64,000 bases of DNA from the NCBI GenBank assembly GCA_002753155.1, contig PDZW01000013.1:27590-91589 (forward strand). Reading direction: 5' to 3'. A model generated the notes under the pieces. The model made no database searches. It saw only the letters and a program-made list of their open reading frames with translations, and was not told where the DNA came from. This DNA comes from Alphaproteobacteria bacterium WMHbin7 (GTDB taxonomy: Bacteria; Pseudomonadota; Alphaproteobacteria; Rhodospirillales; WMHbin7). The position numbers and the translations under genes are program-made. Within the stretch, counting starts at the first letter, position 1. Every line of letters starts with the position of its first letter. Shown here one piece after another: positions 28,048-36,213 of the stretch.

Positions 28048-28050
28048 TCC

Positions 28051-29517
28051 ATGCTCTTCCGATTGATCCTGCTGCTGAGTCTCTCCGGCCTGGTTGCTGC
28101 GGCAACCCTCTGGCTGGTTGCCAATCCCGGCGCCATCAGCATCGATTGGATGGGCTGGCAGGTCGAAACGACCATGCTGGTGTTGCTGCTGTTCCTGCTC
28201 GCTCTCTTCTTGTTGATCTCCTTCACCTCCACGCTCTTCCGTTTTATCTTCTCCCTGGGCAAAATGCGCAGCCGCGCTTTGTTGGCTAGGCGCGTCAAGG
28301 ATCAGGACGCGGGTCTGGCGGCATTGATCGGCGCCCTCGAGGCTGCCTCGGTGGGCCAGATTCGCGAAGGGCGGCGTCTCGCCGGACAAGCCGCCCAATT
28401 GCTGCAAAGCCGGGAGTTGGCCAAGCTCTTGGCCTCGTTCATGCCACTTCCGCCTGCCGAGCTGGGAGAGCCTTCGCTGGACGACAATGCAGCGCGGGAG
28501 TCCGTGCGGGCCAAGGAGGATAGCTCCTGGTGGCGAAAACTGCTGGGAAACGGCCCGCCTCGCCCCTCAAGGGGCAGGCTGGCAGCGCGTCATTTGTCGC
28601 CTGCTGACTTTTCAGCCCCCGAGCCTTCGCCAAAGCCAGTGAAGCGCGAACCGCAGGATGTTCCTTCCGAAGCGCCGCCAGCACCGGAAATTCTGGTTCT
28701 CGATACAACGAAGCTGACCGAACTGGTGCGGGAGGAAAATTGGGATGGTGTGCAGGAGCTGATCGCTTTGGCCTATCCGCAGAAGGGCAAAGTGCCGGAT
28801 GCCGCTTTGCGCTTGAAGGCAGGCATCACTCTGGCGCAGGCCATGGCCTCGCAGACCGCCGACCCGGAGCGAGCCCTGGCCCTGGCAAAAGAGGCAGCGG
28901 CACAACACGAGGCATCGGCCTTCATTCCCGCGACTCTTTTCATGGCCGACATTCTGTCCAGCCAAGGCAAGCCTGACGAGCTGGGCACTTTGTTGAAGGA
29001 TGCTTGCCACAGGCATCCGGCCTATCCTCTTCTGGAACGCCAGGCGGAGCTGGCGCATGGTACGACGGCAGAGGATCGTCTCAAGCGCATCGAAGAGATT
29101 GTTCAGAAGGGCCCTGGAGACCCGCAGAGCGAACTGGCTCTGGGCGAGGCTGCCAGCCATGCCAAGGTTTGGGGGCGGGCCAGACGACATCTGATCGCGG
29201 CGGTGAAGTCCGAACCCTCGGCGAAAGCTTATGCCCTGCTGGCTCAAATCGAAGAGCAGGAGACTGGCGATGCGGCGGCTGTCGGCAGATGGCGTCACAA
29301 GGCCGAGCATGCCGTCAAGGATTACGGCTGGCATTGCGGTCATTGCAAGGCGTCTTTATCAGCCTGGACTGTGTTGTGTCCCGCCTGTTCTCGCTTGGGC
29401 GATGTGACGTGGGGGCTTTTCGAAAAACCCAAGCCGATCCCCCAAGATGAGATGCCAAGCAAAGCCGAGCTTGCAGAGAAGCAGGACGCCGAGGTGCTGC
29501 CTCAGGCCGAGGCCTGA
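28051..29517 (+). CDS. mms48: Mms48, HemY-like TPR protein with C-terminal zinc ribbon
   Basis: A 488-residue protein. Two N-terminal transmembrane helices (about 3-24 and 40-65) match the HemY N-terminal domain (TLWLVANPGAISIDWMGWQV); TPR-like helices occupy about 190-420; a rubredoxin-type zinc ribbon follows at C429-x2-C432 and C443-x2-C446 (WHCGHC...LCPAC). It follows mms36 by three bases. Mms48 negatively affects magnetite crystal size in MSR-1. The TM + TPR + rubredoxin layout is also that of LapB/YciM, which uses the ribbon to contact its TPRs, so a scaffolding or proteolysis-adaptor role is conceivable. That last point is inference. Confidence 0.8.
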   Translation: MLFRLILLLSLSGLVAAATLWLVANPGAISIDWMGWQVETTMLVLLLFLLALFLLISFTSTLFRFIFSLGKMRSRALLARRVKDQDAGLAALIGALEAASVGQIREGRRLAGQAAQLLQSRELAKLLASFMPLPPAELGEPSLDDNAARESVRAKEDSSWWRKLLGNGPPRPSRGRLAARHLSPADFSAPEPSPKPVKREPQDVPSEAPPAPEILVLDTTKLTELVREENWDGVQELIALAYPQKGKVPDAALRLKAGITLAQAMASQTADPERALALAKEAAAQHEASAFIPATLFMADILSSQGKPDELGTLLKDACHRHPAYPLLERQAELAHGTTAEDRLKRIEEIVQKGPGDPQSELALGEAASHAKVWGRARRHLIAAVKSEPSAKAYALLAQIEEQETGDAAAVGRWRHKAEHAVKDYGWHCGHCKASLSAWTVLCPACSRLGDVTWGLFEKPKPIPQDEMPSKAELAEKQDAEVLPQAEA

Positions 29518-29529
29518 CGGCCTGCCCTT

Positions 29530-30498
29530 TTACGAAAAGAACGATAGAATTCCTGTATGGCGCGACTGGGCTGGGGTGGCATCGAGCTTGGTAGCCGTTT
29601 TCAGCATGGCGGCTAGACCCGGTACGCTGATCGCACGGGACTTGGAAGCCTTGACCAGGGCCTGAGTCCAATCGCGCACGAAGATATCCGGGCTTTTGGC
29701 CAGACGGGCGACCAGGGCAGCGCTTTCCGGCGTCAGAAAATGCTCGCGGCTAAAGATCAGATTCTCGCCGTTGTGAAACTGCGCGAACAGTTCCGGTTCG
29801 AAAACAAGGGCGCGCAGCGAGAGCAGAATGACCAGCATGGAAAAATGGTCGATGGTCTCGTCGAAATGCTTGGTGTTGCGCAGCGGATGCTGAAAATTGA
29901 CGCTGCCCAAAACCGGCGAGGAAAGCCCCTTCAGCTTGGGCAGATACATCGAATCGTAATCGAGCAGTTTCAGCTTGCCCTCGGTCGAGCTTACGAAAAC
30001 ATTGTCGTGCTTCAAATCGCCATGCGCGATGCCGCGCTTGAGCAGGTCTTGGCACAAGCGGCTCCAGGCGATGGTCAGCCCCGCCAGGGCCTGGCGCTTT
30101 TTTGCCGCGCACAGGGCCTCGGTCATAGCCCCCAGGCTTCTGCCCTCAAGCCAGGGCATGGTCGCCACGGGATAATCCCGATGAGGAGCGGTCGAGGAGG
30201 TTATAAAGATTTCCTCGGGATGAAATTTCATCGGCAGGAAATAGGGCGACTGGGCGGTTCGGATGAAATCGGCCACGGCCTGATAGCGCCGGGTCAGCTG
30301 GGCGATGTCGCGGGTAAAGCATTTCAGGGCCAGCACTTGGCCCTTTGCGTCTTGCACCTTGAAGACGCCAGCGAAATTTCCCGCCAGCAAAATGGGGGCG
30401 TTCCTGGAATCGCGCAAGGGCGAGATGTCCAGAGAGACGAAGCGTCCCTTCGGATTGACCACGGCATGCTTATAGTCATTGATCAGAGGATAGGTCAT
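29530..30498 (-). CDS. Protein kinase-like protein of a kinase/PP2C/VWA triad
   Basis: A 322-residue protein with an eukaryotic-type kinase fold: a glycine-rich turn and lysine in NFAGVFKVQ...ALKCF, hinge region MPWLEGRSL, catalytic loop HGDLKHDNVFV with the catalytic Asp, and DYD in place of DFG (LLDYDSMY). Key catalytic residues remain, so it may be active on Ser/Thr. It is the last gene of a three-gene minus-strand unit after a PP2C phosphatase (7-bp gap) and a VWA protein. This kinase-phosphatase-VWA set is the composition described for TerY-P signalling triads. Targets unknown. Confidence 0.75.
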   Translation of the reverse strand: MTYPLINDYKHAVVNPKGRFVSLDISPLRDSRNAPILLAGNFAGVFKVQDAKGQVLALKCFTRDIAQLTRRYQAVADFIRTAQSPYFLPMKFHPEEIFITSSTAPHRDYPVATMPWLEGRSLGAMTEALCAAKKRQALAGLTIAWSRLCQDLLKRGIAHGDLKHDNVFVSSTEGKLKLLDYDSMYLPKLKGLSSPVLGSVNFQHPLRNTKHFDETIDHFSMLVILLSLRALVFEPELFAQFHNGENLIFSREHFLTPESAALVARLAKSPDIFVRDWTQALVKASKSRAISVPGLAAMLKTATKLDATPAQSRHTGILSFFS

Positions 30499-30505
30499 CG
30501 TCGGT

Positions 30506-31480
30506 TCATCCTGTTGAGCCTCTGAGGGGCTGTTTTGCGCCCGATCCCGCCATCTGCGGGGGCTCGGTCGTGTCGATATCGATCAGCAACAAAGTCGCAT
30601 CGTCATTTGCCAAAAGCCCTTCCCTGTGGCGGGCGCGGACATAGGCCAAGAAAGCCTGGTCCGATTTCAAGGCCTGGCGCAAGGCATCCAGCACCCTGGC
30701 GAAGGGTTCCTGCGCTTGTTTGCGCTGGGCGCGAATGGCATCGCCAAGTTTGCTGTCGCCTTCGGCAAGACGCGAAAACGCCTCAGCCATTTTTGAATTG
30801 CTGGCACCTGGCGCATGCAAGGCGAGATAGCGCAGCAGAAGATATTGCCCGATCCCGTCAGAGGCCACGGCGATCGTGGCGCGGGCAGGCAGCGTTACCA
30901 CCCCGGTTGACAGTTTGGCCTTGTCGGGCAGGTCCTTCCAATTGAGCAGGGCGGGTGTTCGTCCCAAGTCGGAAAGGGTTGAGGGATAGCTTGTCGTTAG
31001 GATGGGGCGGGGCCCCGTTCGGTCGAACACCATGATCTGGCTGTCGCCATAACCCAGCCAGCGCATCACCGCCCGGCCGCGCAGGAAGCTCAGCCAGCAG
31101 GCGGCCAGCGTGGCGCACGAACCTTCCTTGACGAACTTGGCATGCTTGACCGGCTGGCTTTTCGCCCGCTGGGCATAATCGCTGCGAAAGGAAAGGCAGA
31201 AGCCATCCAGCCAACGATTAAGTTCGTTAATGCCGACAATGGGTCTTCCCGGCAAACGGCTGACCAGTGTTTCGGCCCAGGCCCCGCAAAACAGCCCCGT
31301 GCCGCCTGCCCCATCGGAAACAGCCGCCAGCAGGCTGTCCCTGGACTTGTTCAGACGAAACTTGTCTTCGTTCTGCCGCCAGACAATCTGATCGCCGATG
31401 GAAAAGCTGTCGTTGCGAGGTTTGGCGACAGAGCGTCCCCTGGCCGAGCAACTCGGCCAGGAAGTCTGCCCGGAAATCAC
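30506..31480 (-). CDS. PP2C-type Ser/Thr phosphatase-like protein
   Basis: A 324-residue protein beginning at a GTG whose GTGA overlaps the VWA gene stop, indicating coupling. PP2C features include RNDSFSIG with the first acidic position, AAVSDGAGGTG (metal-binding Asp), FVKEGSCATLAACWL, ATIAVASDGIGQYLL (second metal Asp-Gly) and ANDDATLLLIDID near the C-terminus. These cover the usual PP2C motifs, so it is likely an active Mn/Mg-dependent phosphatase opposing the adjacent kinase. Confidence 0.8.
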   Translation of the reverse strand: MISGQTSWPSCSARGRSVAKPRNDSFSIGDQIVWRQNEDKFRLNKSRDSLLAAVSDGAGGTGLFCGAWAETLVSRLPGRPIVGINELNRWLDGFCLSFRSDYAQRAKSQPVKHAKFVKEGSCATLAACWLSFLRGRAVMRWLGYGDSQIMVFDRTGPRPILTTSYPSTLSDLGRTPALLNWKDLPDKAKLSTGVVTLPARATIAVASDGIGQYLLLRYLALHAPGASNSKMAEAFSRLAEGDSKLGDAIRAQRKQAQEPFARVLDALRQALKSDQAFLAYVRARHREGLLANDDATLLLIDIDTTEPPQMAGSGAKQPLRGSTG

Positions 31481-32472
31481 GATGCCTTGTCCAGCAGTTC
31501 CGATTCCGCGAAGTCGCCATCGTCGTAACTGTCGCCCGCGATGTCCGAAGCCGAAGACAGCTCGCCCGGCGAGAAGGGCTCGACCAGAGAGGAACGTGCG
31601 GGCTGAACATTGATGGCTTGGCGCGTTCCGATGTCCAGCAAGGTCAACAGGGCCACGGCATTGGCGTTATAGGCCATGCCCTTGAGGCGCGCATCGGGGG
31701 CCAGCGTCCGGTCGTGAACTTCCTCGATCACCGCTCGATGACGGGGCGACAATTCGCTCGACATCTCGAAAAGCAATCTGGCATAGGCGTCGTTGGGCAA
31801 TTCATCGGGCGTGGAGGGAAACAAGACCGACGCATCATCGCCGCCTGAAATATGGCAATTGATCAGCAGGACCTTGCCGTCGCTGGTGGCGAGATTCGTC
31901 AGATTCCTGGCCGTCCTCAGCAGTTCCTGGTCGCTGTTGACGTCATTGGCCATGCCGTCGGTGATGTTGATGACGACGGGCGGAAACGAATCGGGGTTCC
32001 AGGCGATCCACTCGGCAAGCGTCGCTTGGGCCAGCAGAAAAGTCGCGTTCATCGGGGTGCTGTCGACGCCGACGGGGTCGATCCAGCGCGAAACAGCGAC
32101 CCGCTCGTGAATGATCTGGCCGCGCACTTCCGTCGCGATATCCATCTCCACGATCTCGGCATTCTCCGCCACCTCGGTAATCGGCACCAGCTTGCGGCCC
32201 GCCAGATTGTTGCGCCAGCAGAATTCAGGGCGCCGCGTCTTGCCGTAACCGATGATGCCGACATCGAAATAGTCGCGCACACCCTCGTCGCGCATACAGC
32301 GATTGATCAGTTCTTCCAGTGTGCCGTTGAGGGCATTGGCCACCGCCTCGGCGCGGGTCAGGGCGTTGCCCGCAGGATCGACGCCGAAAGGCTTGTTCAT
32401 GGAACGCGATTGATCGACCAGAAAAAGGAAAACCCCCCGGCTGTCACGACTGATTTCTTTCGAGTAGGCCAC
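31477..32472 (-). CDS. VWA-domain protein, TerY-like
   Basis: A 331-residue protein; GTG 32472 chosen because GGGGAGGGGAG lies directly upstream. The N-terminal VWA domain has the MIDAS motif VDQSRSM (D-x-S-x-S) at about residues 17-23, a middle T (GVDSTPMN) and NITDGMAND. TerY-type VWA proteins bring metal-dependent adhesion to kinase/phosphatase modules in stress responses. First gene of the triad; its promoter region carries a candidate -35/-10 pair overlapped by an inverted repeat (32511-32529). Confidence 0.8.
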   Translation of the reverse strand: MAYSKEISRDSRGVFLFLVDQSRSMNKPFGVDPAGNALTRAEAVANALNGTLEELINRCMRDEGVRDYFDVGIIGYGKTRRPEFCWRNNLAGRKLVPITEVAENAEIVEMDIATEVRGQIIHERVAVSRWIDPVGVDSTPMNATFLLAQATLAEWIAWNPDSFPPVVINITDGMANDVNSDQELLRTARNLTNLATSDGKVLLINCHISGGDDASVLFPSTPDELPNDAYARLLFEMSSELSPRHRAVIEEVHDRTLAPDARLKGMAYNANAVALLTLLDIGTRQAINVQPARSSLVEPFSPGELSSASDIAGDSYDDGDFAESELLDKAS

Positions 32473-32792
32473 TTCTCCCCTCCCCAAGTCTTGAATTGAA
32501 TTTCAGCGTCAGAGATTATCACAATCTCTATATATGGTACAAAAATATATTCCAAACCCACTAGTTTTTGAAATCTTGCGGCGACGAGGTGCATCAGAGC
32601 AAATCATGGGGAAAGATCATTTGCAAAGCGGCCAAATCACGGGATAATCCATTGACGTTGCAGCGTTGGGGCCTTTACCAATCTCGTGATCGGGGGCGCT
32701 TGGCCTTTCTTCCGCCTAGGGGGGGGCCAAAAAAGGAGCGCCTTTCGGGCCAGGGCGTGTGCGCTTGCTTTCAGTAACCTGCGGAGTTTGCC
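32473..32792. other. AT-rich intergenic region between VWA triad and membrane coiled-coil gene
   Basis: These 320 bases contain no convincing gene. The left third is AT-rich and holds the candidate promoter/operator of the triad; the right third is GC-rich, with a G run near 32720 and no clear promoter. The only open frames are short and lack family resemblance. Confidence 0.5.
32511..32542 (-). promoter_or_regulatory. Candidate promoter and operator of the VWA/PP2C/kinase unit
   Basis: On the minus strand TTGTAC (32542-32537) and GATAAT (32520-32515), 16 bp apart, form a plausible sigma-70 promoter placed 43 bases before the VWA start. A perfect 7-bp inverted repeat, AGAGATT-ATCAC-AATCTCT (32511-32529), overlaps the -10 hexamer, which is typical of a repressor operator. 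The surroundings are strikingly AT-rich for this genome. Confidence 0.5.
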
Positions 32793-33731
32793 ATGCATGA
32801 CAAGTCGAAAAAGTCGCTCCTGTCCTTCAATGGAAAGAACAGAAGCATTTTCATGGCGATTTCAGCGCTCTGGCTGTTTGTTTGCGCGGCCTATATTTCT
32901 GTATACAGCGGCTGGGAAAATATTATGTATTTCATGCCGCATGAGTTCTTTATCATTCTGCTTGTCGTTGCATTGCCTCTGATTGTTTTTGGTCTTGTCA
33001 TTGTCATCACGCAGGTAACCATCCGCGTGGATAGTCTGCGGACGGATGTCGGCCAACTGTCCCAGCGCGACGGTATTGCCACCGAGGCCCTTGCCCTGAT
33101 CAGCCAGACCATTCGGGAAAGCCGCGAAGCCCAGATCGAGGCGCAGGAGAAGGCTGCCGCCCTGCTGGTCGATGCCACCCGCGATAGCCGACAAGCCATC
33201 ATCGAGGAATTGCGCTCGCAAGGCGGCATGTCGCGGGATATCTCGCGCGAGTTGGCTCTGTCGGCTCAAAAGCTGGCGCCGGTCGCCGCCAGCGATTCCG
33301 TCCAGAGCATCGACCGCATGCGCTCTTTGGCCGAGTTGCTGACGTTGGCGCTCAACGATCTCAGCATGACGGCCACTCAGTTGCTGACCGACCTTTTGTC
33401 CAACGTTCAAGACGACAAGGAGACGGTCAGGAAATTCATTTCGACTTTGACGGACGCTTATTTCGCAGGTGACAGAAACGTCTTCTTCAGGTGCCTTGCC
33501 CTTGAGGTCAAGGCGCATTCGGATAAGTTTCGAGAGATGGCGGCAGGTTCCGATACGGTTGGCCGGAGAGTGTCGAAGATCCTGCGCGAGGCGGGGGAAA
33601 TCAAAACCCTCGTCGCCCAGTGCAATCCCAATGATCTCATTCGCATCGTTTTCGAGGATGGGGATCTTTGGGATCTGGAAAAAATTCTTGTTACGCACTT
33701 CGCCGACGATGGCTCATTGAAGAGTGCGTAA
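32793..33731 (+). CDS. Membrane-anchored coiled-coil protein, unknown function
   Basis: A 312-residue protein I do not recognise. Two N-terminal transmembrane helices (about residues 19-38 and 50-70) are followed by a long heptad-like helical region (about 75-200; QTIRESREAQIEAQEKAAAL) and a compact acidic C-terminal region (200-312; FISTLTDAYFAGDRNVFFRCL; IRIVFEDGDLWDLEKIL). The layout suits a cytoplasmic sensor or scaffold on the inner or magnetosome membrane. It starts where the divergent TerY-like triad begins and converges on the pentapeptide gene. Confidence 0.7.
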   Translation: MHDKSKKSLLSFNGKNRSIFMAISALWLFVCAAYISVYSGWENIMYFMPHEFFIILLVVALPLIVFGLVIVITQVTIRVDSLRTDVGQLSQRDGIATEALALISQTIRESREAQIEAQEKAAALLVDATRDSRQAIIEELRSQGGMSRDISRELALSAQKLAPVAASDSVQSIDRMRSLAELLTLALNDLSMTATQLLTDLLSNVQDDKETVRKFISTLTDAYFAGDRNVFFRCLALEVKAHSDKFREMAAGSDTVGRRVSKILREAGEIKTLVAQCNPNDLIRIVFEDGDLWDLEKILVTHFADDGSLKSA

Positions 33732-33776
33732 TTGCGGGTTCAGATGCTTGACCGTAACGGATACTCCAGGCTGCCT

Positions 33777-35576
33777 TCAGGCAGTCCCGGATGCTTCGCG
33801 GTTGCGCACACGGTAGCAGAGCACATCGACGCTGGGACCTGACTGGTCAGAAGACAGCGTCCATTTGCGGGTTACCGGCTCGAAGACGAAGAGATCCTTG
33901 TCGGTGGCGGCATTCGAGAAGAGCTCTTCCAGAATAAGAACCTCACCCGATGTGGCGATGGGGCGCAGGCGGGCCGCCGGGCTGATTGAATTCAGAAGAA
34001 GGTCGCTGTGCCCGGTTTCATCCATGTCGGTGCGTATCGTGGCAAAGCCCCAATTCACACAGACGCTAGAATCCACCTTCATGTCGCGCAAGATGTTGAT
34101 GTAAAGACCGGCGCAGCGCAACGCATCCGTCGGATTCTCGAATCCGGCGATGATGCTGCTATCCTTGGTGGCCATGGATATCTGCGTCTTAACGCCAAAA
34201 AAGATTTTGTTGTACTGCATGAGCAGATCCACCAGCAGACGTCTTTCCTCTTTCGTCTTGCGGCTGAAGGGCTCGGAATACAGCATCAAGATGGCCAAAT
34301 CCTTGCGCTCGTAGGTGTAGAAGCCCTCATCCGCCTCTTCCTCTGGCGCCGGGGCTGGTGCCGGGGCAAGCTGTGGATGAACCACCGGGGGGGGCTGCGC
34401 AGTTGCAGGCTCTGGCGCGGGCGATGTCTCTGCAGGGATGGCAGCACTGGCCTGGGCCATTTCCAGGGGGGCTTCGGCAAGAACGGGCGGGGCCTCGGGC
34501 TCTGCCAAAGCGACGATCTCGGCAGGAGCGGGGGCGGGCTCGGCAGCTTGGGGAGCGACGGTTTCAACCTGCTCGGGCTCTTTGGGAAGCGCGGGTTGCC
34601 CAGCCTCTTCAACGGGTGCCGACGGGGGCTCGGCAACGGGGGCTTGCCGGGCGATTTCCTCGACTGACTCGGGCGCTGTCTTCGGCGGCGAAGGCTGTCT
34701 GGCCTCCAGGGGGGCGGGGGCAATTTGAGGGGCTTCGGTTGCCGGAGCCTCCAGCGTTTCCATAAGCGAGGCGGACTCTGGCTCGGATGCGGCTGTCGTT
34801 GTCTCTGCCAACGCCATGTCGGGCGTCAAGTCTTCGCTTGTCTCGACTCTGGATGGAGTCGGGGCCTGTGCCTCCCCCTCCGGCTTGAGTGATTTTTCTT
34901 CTTTGCCCTTGCCGGGCTGACCGGCCTCGAAATCAAGCTCGCCGGTTTCGTCGTCGCCGCCATCCGCGTCATCGTGCGAATACGGGCGCTGCCGACCGCC
35001 AACGCGATAGTCGCGGATGATGGCGCCACTCATATTGGCGCCATCGAATTTGGCGCCGCTGGTATCCGCATCCGTCAGCGTAGCGCCGCCCAGGTCGGCT
35101 TCGCGCAGATCCGTTCCGGCCAAAATCGCCCGGGTCAGATTGGCGCCGGTCAGCTTGGCTCCGACAAGTCGGGCCCCCGCCAGATTCGCCCCCGTCAGAT
35201 CAGCGCCGGAAAGATTGATCTTTCCCACCAGGCTGGCGCCGGCCAAATTCACCCGGCGCAGACAAGCCCCTGAAAGATTAGCCCGCAAAAGATAGGCACC
35301 GGCGATGGTTGCCCCTTCGAGATAGGCCCCAGAGAGATTGACTTCATCCATATTTGCGCCAGCCAGATTGGCCAGACGCAAATTCGCCCCAGAAAGGTCA
35401 GCCTTGCGCAGATTGGCCAAAGACAGCACGGCGCCCGTGAGGTCCATTCCGGCAAGATCGGCCCCCTTCAGATCGGCGCCGGCCAGATCGGGCAGAACAT
35501 CAGGCTCCTGCTGGCGCCACGCATTCCAGCGGCCAGCCCCCTGTCCTACAACATGTAGATGATGAACGTTCGTCAT
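33777..35576 (-). CDS. Pentapeptide-repeat protein fused to a degenerate nucleotide-cyclase-like domain
   Basis: A 599-residue protein in three parts. Residues about 25-190 are tandem pentapeptide repeats of the A(D/N)LxGA type, about 30 units, forming a right-handed beta helix. Residues about 200-415 are a low-complexity Pro/Ala/Glu-rich linker. Residues about 420-590 resemble a class III cyclase homology domain (LAILMLYSEPFSRKT; IIAGFENPTDALRCAGLYI; SISPAARLRPIATSGEVLILEELF). The metal-binding Asp of 'F.D' in active cyclases is absent, so the domain is likely a pseudo-cyclase used for binding or dimerisation. Function unknown; the Pro/Ala/Glu-rich middle recalls MamJ-type linkers only in composition. 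Confidence 0.75.
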   Translation of the reverse strand: MTNVHHLHVVGQGAGRWNAWRQQEPDVLPDLAGADLKGADLAGMDLTGAVLSLANLRKADLSGANLRLANLAGANMDEVNLSGAYLEGATIAGAYLLRANLSGACLRRVNLAGASLVGKINLSGADLTGANLAGARLVGAKLTGANLTRAILAGTDLREADLGGATLTDADTSGAKFDGANMSGAIIRDYRVGGRQRPYSHDDADGGDDETGELDFEAGQPGKGKEEKSLKPEGEAQAPTPSRVETSEDLTPDMALAETTTAASEPESASLMETLEAPATEAPQIAPAPLEARQPSPPKTAPESVEEIARQAPVAEPPSAPVEEAGQPALPKEPEQVETVAPQAAEPAPAPAEIVALAEPEAPPVLAEAPLEMAQASAAIPAETSPAPEPATAQPPPVVHPQLAPAPAPAPEEEADEGFYTYERKDLAILMLYSEPFSRKTKEERRLLVDLLMQYNKIFFGVKTQISMATKDSSIIAGFENPTDALRCAGLYINILRDMKVDSSVCVNWGFATIRTDMDETGHSDLLLNSISPAARLRPIATSGEVLILEELFSNAATDKDLFVFEPVTRKWTLSSDQSGPSVDVLCYRVRNREASGTA

Positions 35577-35940
35577 ACCCCTGTCCGGAATAGCCCTTCT
35601 TCGCTAGGCAAACCGATATTCCCAAGCTTTAAGGATTAGCTCCATTTGGATTGAACCACAATATCTCGTTAGGGTCCAGCGCAGAGAACAACAAGCTAAT
35701 GTGTTGATTGTTTTCGCCGCGAACCTTCACCAGGCCTTTTATGCTTTCTTGGCAAGATGCTGCAGGCTTGTTTGCCAAACCCACCCCTTGTGGTGTGCTT
35801 TGCCACGAGCTGAGCAAGACCGGGAACTTGAAAACCTCTCGGACAGGCCCTGACAGGGGGCGGGAGCTCTTGACAGGAAGCTCAAACGGCAATAGGGTTA
35901 TTGCGAACAAGTCGCAATCGCAACTCATGGGGCCAGGACA
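35577..35940. other. Intergenic region between the pentapeptide gene and the small Gly-rich gene
   Basis: These 364 bases separate divergent genes. Short open frames on both strands (35629-35970 minus, 35708-35944 plus) show no family resemblance. A CCAGGA site lies just before the ATG at 35941. No clear promoter or repeat was found. Confidence 0.4.
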
Positions 35941-36213
35941 ATGAAGACGGTCGTAGACAGTAAGAGCCACCGCGCGGGCCTGAATGGGTTCAATGCAGCA
36001 ACGGCATCGGCCACGGGGATTGGCGCTGGGGCGGCGGGTGCTGCCGTCGTTAAGGCCAAGGGGCTGCTTCTCCTTGGCAAGGGGGCGTTTGCCGTTCTCG
36101 GAGTCGTTGCCGCTGGTCCGCTTGGTGTTGGATTAGCCATCGGAACGCTAGCGACGCTCCTTTACGGGGCCAACGCCATGCGCTCAAGCGACCCTTTCAG
36201 GCAAATGACATAA
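35941..36213 (+). CDS. Small Gly/Ala-rich hydrophobic protein, MamG/Mms-like candidate
   Basis: A 90-residue protein. A short polar N-terminus is followed by a Gly/Ala-rich stretch (SATGIGAGAAGAAVVKAKG) and a hydrophobic segment rich in L, G and V (LLLLGKGAFAVLGVVAAGPL and onward to residue 76), then a short polar tail. Composition and the K-G-L-L-L-GKG pattern resemble the small magnetosome membrane proteins of the MamG/Mms5-Mms6 group, but the strict LG repeat and acidic tail are missing. It lies between the mms6 operon and mamC, where a mamGFDC relic might be expected. Assignment tentative. Confidence 0.5.
   Translation: MKTVVDSKSHRAGLNGFNAATASATGIGAGAAGAAVVKAKGLLLLGKGAFAVLGVVAAGPLGVGLAIGTLATLLYGANAMRSSDPFRQMT

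Noticed and set aside
35629..35970. 113- and 78-residue frames between the pentapeptide gene and the small Gly-rich gene
   Set aside because: No ribosome site, no recognisable motif, overlapping frames on both strands.
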